Source: an uncultured Oscillospiraceae bacterium
GTDB taxonomy: Bacteria; Bacillota; Clostridia; Oscillospirales; Oscillospiraceae
NCBI GenBank assembly: GCA_902497145.1
Contig: CABVDR010000055.1
Location: forward strand, 1 to 16,283
Direction of reading: 5' to 3'
DNA length: 16,283 nt
The notes beneath the pieces were generated by a model. The model was not told the origin of the DNA. It was given only the letters and a program-made list of their open reading frames with translations, and did not search any database. The position numbers were made by a program, and so were the translations under genes. Numbering within the stretch: position 1 is the first letter of the stretch; every line of letters begins with the position of its first letter. Below, in pieces: positions 7,976 through 14,022 of the stretch.

Positions 7976-8027
7976 GGGGGACAGACACCCGATTGGGCAC
8001 TTTTGCCCACTCGCATAAAATTTGCCA

Positions 8028-8064
8028 ATTCCCTATTGACAGGCAGAGGGAATGTGCATATAGT
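8028..8064 (+). promoter_or_regulatory. acpP promoter with flanking dyad
   Basis: TTGACA (8036-8041) and TATAGT (8059-8064) are 17 bp apart, a near-consensus sigma-A promoter. The -35 box sits inside a perfect dyad, ATTCCCT (8028-8034) and AGGGAAT (8047-8053), with a 12-bp spacer, a plausible repressor site. The dyad shows no clear likeness to the B. subtilis FapR box as I recall it. The predicted transcript start is near 8071. Confidence 0.8.
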
Positions 8065-8111
8065 AAGGAAAGAAAAACGTGCCTGGGGCACAGCAAAAGG
8101 AGCAGGCGACT

Positions 8112-8345
8112 ATGATTTTTGAAAAGGTATGCGCACTGATCGCGGAGCAGTTCAATGTGGATGCGGATTCCATTACCATGGATACCTCCTTCGAAGATGA
8201 CCTGAACGCGGACTCTGTGGATATTGTGGACTTGTCTATGGCCCTGGAAGAGGAGTTTGACATCGATGAGATGAGCGAAGAGGACGCCGCTTCCATCAAG
8301 ACGGTAGGCGATCTGGTCCACTTCCTGCAGAATAAGATCGACTAA
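8112..8345 (+). CDS. acpP: Acyl carrier protein
   Basis: A 77-residue acidic protein that carries growing acyl chains on a 4'-phosphopantetheine arm during fatty acid synthesis. The attachment serine is Ser35 in NADSVDIVDL, the common DSL motif with Val in place of Leu. The four-helix pattern and acidic helix II (ALEEEFDIDEMSEED) are intact. The ATG at 8112 is chosen because AAAAGGAG lies 9 nt upstream and because 77 residues is the normal ACP size; an upstream in-frame extension to 8079 is not supported. It has its own strong promoter and a strong terminator, so it forms a single-gene unit suited to high expression, with plsX before it and rnc after it. Confidence 0.96.
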   Translation: MIFEKVCALIAEQFNVDADSITMDTSFEDDLNADSVDIVDLSMALEEEFDIDEMSEEDAASIKTVGDLVHFLQNKID

Positions 8346-8362
8346 ATCTGATCATAACAAGG

Positions 8363-8388
8363 AAAACTCCGCCTTGGGGCGGAGTTTT
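8363..8388 (+). terminator. Intrinsic terminator of acpP
   Basis: AAAACTCCGCC and GGCGGAGTTTT form a perfect 11-bp stem with a TTGG loop, 17 nt after the acpP stop. The 3' arm ends in the T-run. The A/T symmetry could make it work in both directions. Confidence 0.88.
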
Positions 8389-8422
8389 GCTTGTATTATC
8401 TGAAAAAAGTGAGGAACATTCC

Positions 8423-9097
8423 ATGACCACCTTAGAAGAAAAGCTGGGGTACCAGTTTCAAAACCAGGCGCTGCTGGAGAACGCCCTGACCCACAGTTCC
8501 TGTGCCAACGAGAGCCGGGGCAAGCTGCAGAGCAATGAGCGGCTGGAATTTTTGGGCGACTCCATTCTGGGCATGGTGGTGGCTGACCACCTGTACCGGG
8601 GCCATCCAGACCTGCCTGAGGGCGAACTGACCCGGGTGCGGGCTGCCCTGGTGTGTGAGGAGAGCCTGGTGGAGGTGGCCCAGGCCCTGGATCTGGGCTC
8701 CTACCTGCTGCTGGGGAAGGGGGAGGAGGCCGGCGGCGGCCGCACCCGTCCCTCCATCCAGGCGGACGCGGTGGAGGCCGTGCTGGCGGCAGTCTATCTG
8801 GACGGCGGCATCGGCTCCGCCCGGAAGATCATCCAGAAGTATATTCTCTGCCGGGAGATTGAGGGCATCACCAGCCCCCGGGACTATAAGACCGCCCTGC
8901 AGGAGCTGGTGCAGCGGGAGAGCGGCCAGGTGCTGAAGTACCGGCTGGTGGGGGCGCAGGGTCCCGACCACGCCAAGCGCTTTTTCGTGGACGTGGATCT
9001 CAACGGGTCACCCATCGGCTCCGGCGAGGGCCACAGCAAGAAAGAGGCCGAGCAGATGGCCGCTAAGGCAGCGTTGAACCGGCTGAGCAAAAAATAA
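8423..9097 (+). CDS. rnc: Ribonuclease III
   Basis: Double-strand-specific endoribonuclease that matures rRNA and cuts structured or antisense-paired RNAs. The start at 8423 (GTGAGGA about 6 nt upstream) gives 224 residues, the usual length. The signature NERLEFLGDSILG is at 38-50, with the catalytic acidic residues including Glu41 and Asp46. The second acidic motif ADAVEAVLAAVYLDGG has Glu118. The double-stranded RNA-binding domain spans about 153-222 and ends in GSGEGHSKKEAEQMAAKAAL. It lies behind the acpP terminator with no good promoter of its own, so it may depend on readthrough or on a weak TATTAT box at 8394. smc, the usual next gene, is not found here. Confidence 0.97.
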   Translation: MTTLEEKLGYQFQNQALLENALTHSSCANESRGKLQSNERLEFLGDSILGMVVADHLYRGHPDLPEGELTRVRAALVCEESLVEVAQALDLGSYLLLGKGEEAGGGRTRPSIQADAVEAVLAAVYLDGGIGSARKIIQKYILCREIEGITSPRDYKTALQELVQRESGQVLKYRLVGAQGPDHAKRFFVDVDLNGSPIGSGEGHSKKEAEQMAAKAALNRLSKK

Positions 9098-9108
9098 AGT
9101 GAACGCTT

Positions 9109-9142
9109 AAGGGAACGCTTCCGGGGGAGCGGTCCCTTTTTT
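9109..9142 (+). terminator. Intrinsic terminator of rnc
   Basis: AAGGGAACGCT (9109-9119) pairs with AGCGGTCCCTT (9128-9138) with one mismatch and an 8-nt loop, followed by a run of T to 9142. It begins 11 nt after the rnc stop. Confidence 0.9.
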
Positions 9143-9169
9143 ATCCAGTGGATTTTCGGCAAAAAAGGG

Positions 9170-9198
9170 TTGACAAAATGGTTAGCATATGCTAATCT
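9170..9198 (+). promoter_or_regulatory. Promoter with perfect palindromic operator
   Basis: TTGACA (9170-9175), a 17-bp spacer and TAATCT (9193-9198) preceded by TGC (extended -10) form a promoter. TTAGCATATGCTAA (9182-9195) is a perfect 14-bp palindrome covering the spacer and part of the -10, a classic repressor position. Half-sites of the form TTAG/CTAA are seen in boxes of DtxR/IdeR-type metal regulators, but the assignment to any regulator is a guess. Confidence 0.7.
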
Positions 9199-9204
9199 AT
9201 GGGT

Positions 9205-9367
9205 GGTTAGAGACGAGAGAACAAAAGCCTCCCCTCCTCACACCTCCCTGCTTTCTTCCCCACATTTAGGCTTTGTGGATCTCTCTGGCCACCAGAATAC
9301 CCGAAGGGACAGGCATCACCCTTGGGGAACCCCAGCCGTGGGCATACACGCGGCTGGGGATTTTTTT
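9205..9367 (+). ncRNA. Predicted small RNA with C-rich loop (about 160 nt)
   Basis: A transcript starting about 7 nt after the -10 and ending at the strong terminator would be about 160 nt long and has no credible reading frame. The first half folds by GAGAGA (9215-9220) with TCTCTC (9280-9285) and AAAGCC (9224-9229) with GGCTTT (9269-9274). This presents a pyrimidine-rich loop of about 39 nt. Three CCTCC motifs at 9228, 9233 and 9243 and TTCCCC at 9256 match the anti-Shine-Dalgarno sequence; the first CCTCC shares two bases with the stem. A second hairpin pairs AAGGG (9304-9308) with CCCTT (9319-9323). The design resembles C-rich Gram-positive sRNAs such as FsrA or RsaE that block ribosome sites. 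Alternatively it could be an attenuated leader of the 9470 gene, but that gene has its own promoter after the terminator. Together with the flanking promoters and terminators this accounts for the whole gene-free stretch 9098-9469. Confidence 0.55.
9330..9367 (+). terminator. Strong intrinsic terminator of the predicted small RNA
   Basis: CCCCAGCCG (9330-9338) pairs perfectly with CGGCTGGGG (9351-9359) and is followed by A and seven T. No protein gene ends nearby (rnc already has its own terminator more than 200 nt upstream), so it marks the end of an independent short transcript. Confidence 0.9.
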
Positions 9368-9387
9368 GCTGGGAAGGGGAGGGCATG

Positions 9388-9416
9388 TTGACGGCAGAAG
9401 ATGGGCATGGTATAGT
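9388..9416 (+). promoter_or_regulatory. Sigma-A promoter of the AI-2E family gene
   Basis: TTGACG (9388-9393) and TATAGT (9411-9416) with a 17-bp spacer. The predicted transcript start is near 9423, giving a leader of about 47 nt. Confidence 0.8.
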
Positions 9417-9469
9417 GTGGTAGCGTATCGTTCGCATACCTGGGGCGTCTCCCGGGGAAAGGGGTTTTT

Positions 9470-10609
9470 ATGCCAAAGAATTTCATGCGCAGCATGATGC
9501 TGATTATTACCTATACGGTGCTTCTGGTGCTGGCACTGGTCAAGTTCGATATGATCCTGGACCTGTTGGGATTGGTGCTCTCCAGCTGCAAGCCGCTGTT
9601 TCTGGGCTTTGCCATCGCTTTTGTGCTCAACCGCCCCTGCGCCTTCTTCTGCCGCCACTATGAGCGGAATTTGGGGCAGAAGTACCGCAAGCTGGGGCGT
9701 CCCCTGGCGGTGCTCACCTCCTATGTGGCACTGATTGCCATTATTGTGGCCCTGTTTTCCTTTGTGCTACCCCAGGTGGTGGACAGTGTGCAGCTGTTTG
9801 CGGCCAGTATCAGCGGCTATATGGCCAATCTCCAGAGTCTGATCAACAAGGTGGCCGGGTATCTGGATCTGTCTGCTTTGGATCTGAGTTCGCTGAGCAG
9901 CTATCTGCGCAGCTTCTTGGACGGGGTGCTCTCCAGTGTGTCGGTTGCAGCTTCCCAGATGATGGTAGTTACAGGCAGTATCATTTCTATGTTTGTCACT
10001 CTGGTGCTGGCGGTGGTATTTTCCATCTACATGCTGGCAGGGCGGGAGCGGCTGCTGGACCAGGGCCGCCGCCTGCTGCGGGCCTATCTGCCCGCCAAGC
10101 ATGTACCTTGGGTGAGTGACGTGATCCGTCTGACCGCCGAGATCTTTACGAATTTCGTCTCCGGACAGCTCATTGAAGCCTGCATCCTGGGCGGCCTGTG
10201 CGCCCTGGGCACCTTCTTTATCCAGCCCGACTACGCTGCCCTCATCGGGGTCATCATCGGCGTGTCTGCCCTGATCCCGGTGGCGGGAGCCTATATTGGG
10301 GCGATTCTCTCCGCCTTTTTGCTGGTGATGGTTTCCCCGGTACGGGCGCTCATCTTCCTGGTGTTCCTGTCCATCCTCCAGCAGATTGAGGGCAATGTGA
10401 TCTATCCCCGGGTGGTGGGCACCTCCATCGGCCTGCCGGGCATCTGGGTGCTCACGGCGGTGACGGTGGGCGGCGGCCTGTTTGGCCTGTTGGGTGTGCT
10501 GCTCAGCGTGCCGGTGGCCTCGGTGCTGTATGCCCTGCTGAAGCAGGATGTGGCCCGGCGGCTCAGAAAGAAGGAGCCGGTTTCTCAGGAGACCAAGACA
10601 GAAGAATAA
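9470..10609 (+). CDS. AI-2E family transporter / integral membrane protein
   Basis: A 379-residue polytopic membrane protein of the AI-2E transporter family (named after TqsA, an AI-2 exporter; other members are Na+/H+ antiporters or unknown). Hydrophobic helices lie at about residues 5-50 and 75-100, several more in the middle, and a cluster from about 225 to 365. A hydrophilic region around 100-165 contains the variable extracytoplasmic part. Conserved blocks are ALIPVAGAYIGAILSAFLL, GNVIYPRVVGTSIGLPG and GGGLFGLLGVLLSVPVASVL. The ATG has AAAGGGG 5 nt upstream. It is a single-gene unit between its own promoter and a palindromic terminator, facing fhs. The transported substrate is unknown. 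Confidence 0.92.
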   Translation: MPKNFMRSMMLIITYTVLLVLALVKFDMILDLLGLVLSSCKPLFLGFAIAFVLNRPCAFFCRHYERNLGQKYRKLGRPLAVLTSYVALIAIIVALFSFVLPQVVDSVQLFAASISGYMANLQSLINKVAGYLDLSALDLSSLSSYLRSFLDGVLSSVSVAASQMMVVTGSIISMFVTLVLAVVFSIYMLAGRERLLDQGRRLLRAYLPAKHVPWVSDVIRLTAEIFTNFVSGQLIEACILGGLCALGTFFIQPDYAALIGVIIGVSALIPVAGAYIGAILSAFLLVMVSPVRALIFLVFLSILQQIEGNVIYPRVVGTSIGLPGIWVLTAVTVGGGLFGLLGVLLSVPVASVLYALLKQDVARRLRKKEPVSQETKTEE

Positions 10610-10615
10610 AACGAA

Positions 10616-10650
10616 ACGGCGCACCGGAAATTTCCGGTGCGCCGTACTTT
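10616..10650. terminator. Bidirectional terminator between the AI-2E gene and fhs
   Basis: A 30-bp perfect palindrome (10616-10645, centred on GGAAATTTCC) lies between the convergent genes, 6 nt after the plus-strand stop and 16 nt beyond the fhs stop. T-rich sequence follows on the plus strand (ACTTTTAT) and, read in reverse, on the minus strand (TTTCGTTTTATTC). Confidence 0.9.
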
Positions 10651-10661
10651 TATGCTTGTGA

Positions 10662-12329
10662 TCAGAATAGTCCGGTGATCTTGCCGTTCTCGTCCACGTC
10701 GATCTTCTCCGCGGCGGGTACCTTGGGCAGGCCAGGCATGGTCATGATGTCGCCCGTCAGGGCCACCAGGAAGCCGGCCCCGGCGGACACCTTGATGTTG
10801 CGCACCGTGACGGTGAATCCATCGGGAGCACCCAGCAGGGTCTGGTCGTCAGAGAAGGAGTACTGGGTCTTGGCCATGCAGATGGGCAGAGAGCCGTAGC
10901 CCAGGTCGGTGAGCTGGGCCATCTGTTTGCGGGCGTTGGGGGTGAGGGACACGCCGTCGCCGTGATAGACTTTTTTGACGATGGCGTTGAGTTTTTCCTC
11001 AATGGAGGCGTCCAGGTCGTAGGCAAAGCGGAAGTGGTTGGGCTGCTGGCACAGGCGAACCACTTCCTCGGCCAGAGCAAGGCCGCCTTCGCCGCCCTTG
11101 CCCCAGACCTCGCTGAGGGCAACATTGACCCCCAGATCCCGGCACTTGTCCTCCACCAGCTTCAGCTCGGCCTCGGTGTCGGTGGGGAAGCGGTTGATGG
11201 CCACCACGCAGGGCAGGCCGTAAACCTTCGTGATATTCTCCACATGGCGCAGCAGGTTGGGCAGGCCCTTCTCCAGAGCCTCCAGGTTCTCCGTGTTCAG
11301 GTCGGCCTTGGCCATGCCGCCGTGGTGCTTCAGAGCCCGGACGGTAGCCACCAGTACCACCGCGTCGGGGGTGAGGCCCGCCATGCGGCACTTGATATCC
11401 AAGAACTTCTCCGCCCCCAAGTCGGCGCCAAAGCCCGCTTCGGTGACGGCATAGTCCCCCAGCTTCAGGGCCATGCGGGTGGCCATGATAGAGTTGCAGC
11501 CGTGGGCGATGTTGGCAAAGGGACCGCCGTGGATGAAGGCGGGAGTGCCCTCCAGGGTCTGGACCAGATTGGGCTTGAGGGCATCCTTCAGGAGAGCGGC
11601 CATGGCGCCGGCGGCCTTCAGATCTCCGGCGGTGACCGGCTTCTCGTCGTAGGTGTAGCCCACAATGATGCGGCTGAGCCGCTCCTTCAGGTCGGAGATG
11701 GAGGTAGCCAGGCAGAGAACCGCCATCACCTCGCTGGCCACGGTGATGTCAAAGCCGTCCTCCCGGGGCACGCCCTGCATCCGGCCGCCCAAGCCGTCCA
11801 CGATGTTGCGCAGCTGCCGGTCGTTCATATCCACGCACCGCTTCCAGGTGATGCGCTTGACGTCGATGCCCAGGGCGTTGCCCTGCTGGATGTGGTTGTC
11901 CAGCATGGCGGCCAGCAGGTTGTTGGCCGCACCGATGGCGTGGAAATCGCCGGTAAAGTGGAGGTTGATGTCCTCCATGGGCACCACCTGGGCGTAGCCG
12001 CCGCCGGCCGCACCGCCCTTCACGCCGAACACCGGGCCCAGGGAGGGCTCCCGCAGGGCCACCAGGGCGTTTTTGCCCATGCGGCGCAGGGCGTCGGCCA
12101 GGCCTACCGTGGTAGTGGTCTTGCCCTCTCCGGCAGGGGTGGGGTTGATGGCGGTGACCAGGATCAGCTTGCCGTTGGGGGCCTGGGTCTCATTCAGCAG
12201 GCGGTAGTCGATCTTAGCCTTGTAGCGGCCGTAGTACTCCAGATACTCCTCGGCCACGCCGGCGGTTTTGGCGATGTCGCCAATGGGCTTCATGGGAGTG
12301 CTCTGCGCGATTTCAATGTCGGTCATCAT
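10662..12329 (-). CDS. fhs: Formate-tetrahydrofolate ligase
   Basis: Joins formate to tetrahydrofolate with ATP to give 10-formyl-THF, used in purine and formyl-Met synthesis or in the Wood-Ljungdahl methyl branch. The 555 residues match the usual family length of about 556. The ATP loop is PTPAGEGKTTTTVGLADAL (from residue 63). Further family blocks are LREPSLGPVFGVKGGAAGGGYAQV, FTGDFHAI, GGPFANIAHGCNS and EAGFGADLGAEKF. The start at 12329 is chosen because AAAGGAG lies 10 nt upstream; a second ATG follows directly at 12326. The open frame further upstream is the riboswitch region and not coding. Expression is predicted to be controlled by the ZTP riboswitch and terminator in its leader. Confidence 0.97.
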   Translation of the reverse strand: MMTDIEIAQSTPMKPIGDIAKTAGVAEEYLEYYGRYKAKIDYRLLNETQAPNGKLILVTAINPTPAGEGKTTTTVGLADALRRMGKNALVALREPSLGPVFGVKGGAAGGGYAQVVPMEDINLHFTGDFHAIGAANNLLAAMLDNHIQQGNALGIDVKRITWKRCVDMNDRQLRNIVDGLGGRMQGVPREDGFDITVASEVMAVLCLATSISDLKERLSRIIVGYTYDEKPVTAGDLKAAGAMAALLKDALKPNLVQTLEGTPAFIHGGPFANIAHGCNSIMATRMALKLGDYAVTEAGFGADLGAEKFLDIKCRMAGLTPDAVVLVATVRALKHHGGMAKADLNTENLEALEKGLPNLLRHVENITKVYGLPCVVAINRFPTDTEAELKLVEDKCRDLGVNVALSEVWGKGGEGGLALAEEVVRLCQQPNHFRFAYDLDASIEEKLNAIVKKVYHGDGVSLTPNARKQMAQLTDLGYGSLPICMAKTQYSFSDDQTLLGAPDGFTVTVRNIKVSAGAGFLVALTGDIMTMPGLPKVPAAEKIDVDENGKITGLF

Positions 12330-12350
12330 AACACAATTTCTCCTTTGTCC

Positions 12351-12377
12351 GCGCCCTTTTTGACAAAAAAAGGGCGC
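12351..12377 (-). other. Second hairpin in the fhs leader, overlapping the terminator
   Basis: GCGCCCTTTTT (12377-12367 on the minus strand) can pair with AAAAAGGGCGC (12361-12351) around a 5-nt loop. It uses the 3' arm and T-run of the riboswitch terminator, so the two structures cannot coexist. It lies just before the fhs ribosome site. Confidence 0.65.
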
Positions 12378-12400
12378 ACCGGTTTTTACTCCGTGCGCCC
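12365..12400 (-). terminator. Riboswitch-controlled intrinsic terminator before fhs
   Basis: On the minus strand GGGCGCACGG (12400-12391) pairs with CCGGTGCGCCC (12382-12372), with one bulged base and an 8-nt loop, followed by seven T (12371-12365). The first four bases, GGGC, are also the end of the riboswitch P3 element, which makes the two states mutually exclusive. It also lies in the path of any readthrough from lysR. Confidence 0.9.
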
Positions 12401-12478
12401 AGACGGTCGGCATTAAGACGCTCAACGCGTCCGCTATACTTCATGTGGTACTCCACTTCCGTCAGTTGTATAGCTTTC
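12397..12478 (-). promoter_or_regulatory. ZTP (pfl-type) riboswitch aptamer upstream of fhs
   Basis: Senses ZTP/ZMP, purine intermediates that build up when 10-formyl-THF is short. On the minus strand P1 is GCTATAC (12474-12468) with GTATAGC (12439-12433). P2 is GTGG (12456-12453 as the complement of CCAC) with CCAC, around AGTA. The internal loop has ACTGACGG. A linker hairpin, GACGC/GCGTC (12431-12417), follows, then the 3' domain GCCGACCGTCTGGGC (12411-12397), close to the family consensus GCCG..CGCCUGGGC. The pseudoknot partners GACGG (12463-12459) and CCGTC (12406-12402) carry a matched change from the usual GGCGG/CCGCC. The terminator follows at once, and fhs is a typical target gene. 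Confidence 0.88.
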
Positions 12479-12484
12479 TGTCCA

Positions 12485-12513
12485 AGTGTATCACACCTGC
12501 CGTGGCCCGTCAA
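12485..12513 (-). promoter_or_regulatory. Sigma-A promoter of fhs, overlapping the lysR stop
   Basis: TTGACG (12513-12508) and TACACT (12490-12485) on the minus strand are 17 bp apart. The start would be near 12478, immediately before the riboswitch P1, which fits well. The -35 box includes the stop codon of the upstream lysR gene. Confidence 0.72.
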
Positions 12514-13454
12514 GAGTCAGACAGGGCAGAGCCCCGGTCAAACTGCCGGTAGTAGTCCTTGATGAGGGAGATGAACGTGCGGGTGGCAGGGGAGAGGAAG
12601 CTGTTTTTCTTATACACCACCGTCATGGGACAGGTGAGAGGGGGATCGCCCACGGTGAAGAAGGACAGGCGGTCCATGTAGGGGGTGCGGTGGATGCCGC
12701 TCTCCGGCAGGAAGGTAAAGCCCATATTTTCGGCTACCAGGTTGATGGCGGTGGTGTTGTTGGTGGTGGTGAGGATATTCACCGGCTCCACATTCTGTAC
12801 GTTAAAGGTGTTGTAGAGCAGGCGGGACAGCCGCCAGTCCTCGGGCAGCATCATCAGCCGCTCGTGCTCCAGCTGCCGCAGATCCCCGAAGGGGAGGGGG
12901 GCGGAGCAGGGGCTGTCCAGTCCCTGGACCAGGGGGTGGTCCCGGTGGGCGATGAGAAGGATGCGCTCGTGCATCACCAGCTCGTAGCTCAGGTCGGTGA
13001 GGTCGGTTGGGGTGTGCATGAGGCAGAAGTCGGTGACGCTGCTGGAGGCCAGATTGCCCAGCTGGGGGACCGGGGCCTCATGGAGAACTACCTGCACGTC
13101 GGGGTATTTAGTGACAAAACGGGGGAGAATATCCGGCAGCAGGGTGGAGCCGCGCCAGGTGGATACGCCGATGTGGAGCTGCTGGTGTTTCTGCTCCTGG
13201 AGCTGCTGCAGGTCGCTCTCCAGCTGGCGGTCCAGGTAGCTTTGCCGCTCCAGATAGGCGTGGAACAGTTCTCCGGCAGCGGTCAGACGCAGGGGAGTGT
13301 GGGAGCGGTCCAGCAGGGTGACGCCCAGGTTGGCCTCCAGCTTGGCCAGGTACTGGCTGAGGTAGGGCTGGGAGAGGTAGAGACGGTCCGCCGCCTTAGA
13401 GATGCTGTGCTCCTTGACGATCGTCAGGAAATACTCTGGGTTTTTAACAAACAT
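12510..13454 (-). CDS. LysR-type transcriptional regulator
   Basis: A 314-residue LysR-family regulator. The N-terminal winged HTH (residues 1-60) has SISKAADRLYLSQPYLSQYLAKLE and TLLDRSHTPLRLTAAGE, both hallmarks. Residues about 90-300 form the periplasmic-binding-like effector domain; the effector cannot be told from sequence. AGGAGG lies 6 nt before the ATG. It is on the same strand as rpmB upstream and fhs downstream, with no divergent partner, so its target is unclear. A TATGAT -10-like box at 13522-13517 follows the rpmB terminator, but its -35 is poor. No terminator follows its stop until the riboswitch terminator of fhs. Confidence 0.94.
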   Translation of the reverse strand: MFVKNPEYFLTIVKEHSISKAADRLYLSQPYLSQYLAKLEANLGVTLLDRSHTPLRLTAAGELFHAYLERQSYLDRQLESDLQQLQEQKHQQLHIGVSTWRGSTLLPDILPRFVTKYPDVQVVLHEAPVPQLGNLASSSVTDFCLMHTPTDLTDLSYELVMHERILLIAHRDHPLVQGLDSPCSAPLPFGDLRQLEHERLMMLPEDWRLSRLLYNTFNVQNVEPVNILTTTNNTTAINLVAENMGFTFLPESGIHRTPYMDRLSFFTVGDPPLTCPMTVVYKKNSFLSPATRTFISLIKDYYRQFDRGSALSDS

Positions 13455-13534
13455 AACGGGCCTCCTGTTGGGCTGCGAAAGGGAAACAGGTCACTTAGCG
13501 CCGCCTTTTTAAACCTATCATATCATAATACGAC

Positions 13535-13575
13535 AAAAAAGAAAATGTCCCGCGCCAAACGGCGCAGGACATTTT
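13535..13575 (-). terminator. Intrinsic terminator of rpmB
   Basis: On the minus strand a 15-bp stem (13575-13561 with 13556-13542) has a GTTT loop and a T-run at 13540-13535. The single non-Watson-Crick position is a U-G wobble on the minus transcript but an A-C clash on the plus strand, which confirms the orientation. Confidence 0.92.
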
Positions 13576-13592
13576 ATCTTGCCATATACCAA

Positions 13593-13781
13593 TTACACAG
13601 CGCGGGTGACCTTACCGGAACGGAGGCATCTGGTGCAGACGTACACGTGAGTGGGAGTCCCATTCACAATCGCCTTCACGCGCTTCACGTTGGGCTTCCA
13701 GGTGCGGTTGGAGCGGCGGTGGGAGTGGGAGACCTTGATACCGAAGGTGACGCCCTTGTCGCAGAATTCACATTTGGCCAT
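13593..13781 (-). CDS. rpmB: 50S ribosomal protein L28
   Basis: Large-subunit ribosomal protein of 62 residues, basic throughout, with the family core GIKVSHSHRRSNRTWKPN. It carries two CxxC pairs (Cys4/Cys7 and Cys49/Cys52), so it is the zinc-binding (C+) paralogue type; some bacteria exchange it for a cysteine-free copy when zinc is scarce. The ATG at 13781 has GGAGGT 8 nt upstream and gives the normal size. It has its own promoter and terminator and is divergent from hprK. Confidence 0.97.
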   Translation of the reverse strand: MAKCEFCDKGVTFGIKVSHSHRRSNRTWKPNVKRVKAIVNGTPTHVYVCTRCLRSGKVTRAV

Positions 13782-13812
13782 GTTGCTTACCTCCTCGCTA
13801 TGAGAGTACGCT

Positions 13813-13829
13813 TTCGATGAAGCATCGAA
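13813..13829 (-). other. Hairpin at the 5' end of the rpmB mRNA
   Basis: A perfect 7-bp stem (TTCGATG/CATCGAA) with a 3-nt loop lies where the rpmB transcript is expected to begin. It is probably a stabilising 5' stem or a regulatory site, and is too far from the ribosome site (about 18 nt) to hide it. Confidence 0.55.
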
Positions 13830-13833
13830 TGGT

Positions 13834-13862
13834 ATTTTACCAGATAATTTTCGGGAATGCAA
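13834..13862 (-). promoter_or_regulatory. Sigma-A promoter of rpmB
   Basis: On the minus strand TTGCAT (13862-13857) and TAAAAT (13839-13834) are 17 bp apart. The predicted start is near 13827, giving a leader of about 46 nt. Confidence 0.82.
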
Positions 13863-13950
13863 GGGGTTTTTCAAAAAACCTAAAATTTTTTCTGAGAGGG
13901 CAGAGGCAAAGAAAAAATGGGGTTGGAGGCGGAGAAATGAAAGCCTGTGC

Positions 13951-13979
13951 TTGCACGGGCTGGGCAAATCAGTTATACT
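13951..13979 (+). promoter_or_regulatory. Sigma-A promoter of hprK-glk
   Basis: TTGCAC (13951-13956) and TATACT (13974-13979) are 17 bp apart. The predicted start is near 13986, giving a short leader of about 37 nt with a strong AAGGAGGAG ribosome site. The sequence between this and the rpmB promoter is T/A-rich with no further signal that I can see. Confidence 0.82.
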
Positions 13980-14022
13980 AAAACCACTGAAATAAGAACC
14001 TGGAACGCAAGGAGGAGACAAC

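Noticed and set aside
7994..8009. plsX terminator
   Set aside because: The 6-bp TGGGCA/TGCCCA hairpin has no T-run after it, so it was not called as a terminator.
9170..9391. Possible 73-codon gene in the gap after rnc
   Set aside because: It would start with TTG inside the -35 box, has no ribosome site, runs through the terminator, and resembles no protein.
12330..12425. Longer N-terminus for Fhs
   Set aside because: The extra codons cover the riboswitch terminator and the ribosome site; starting at 12329 gives the normal family length.
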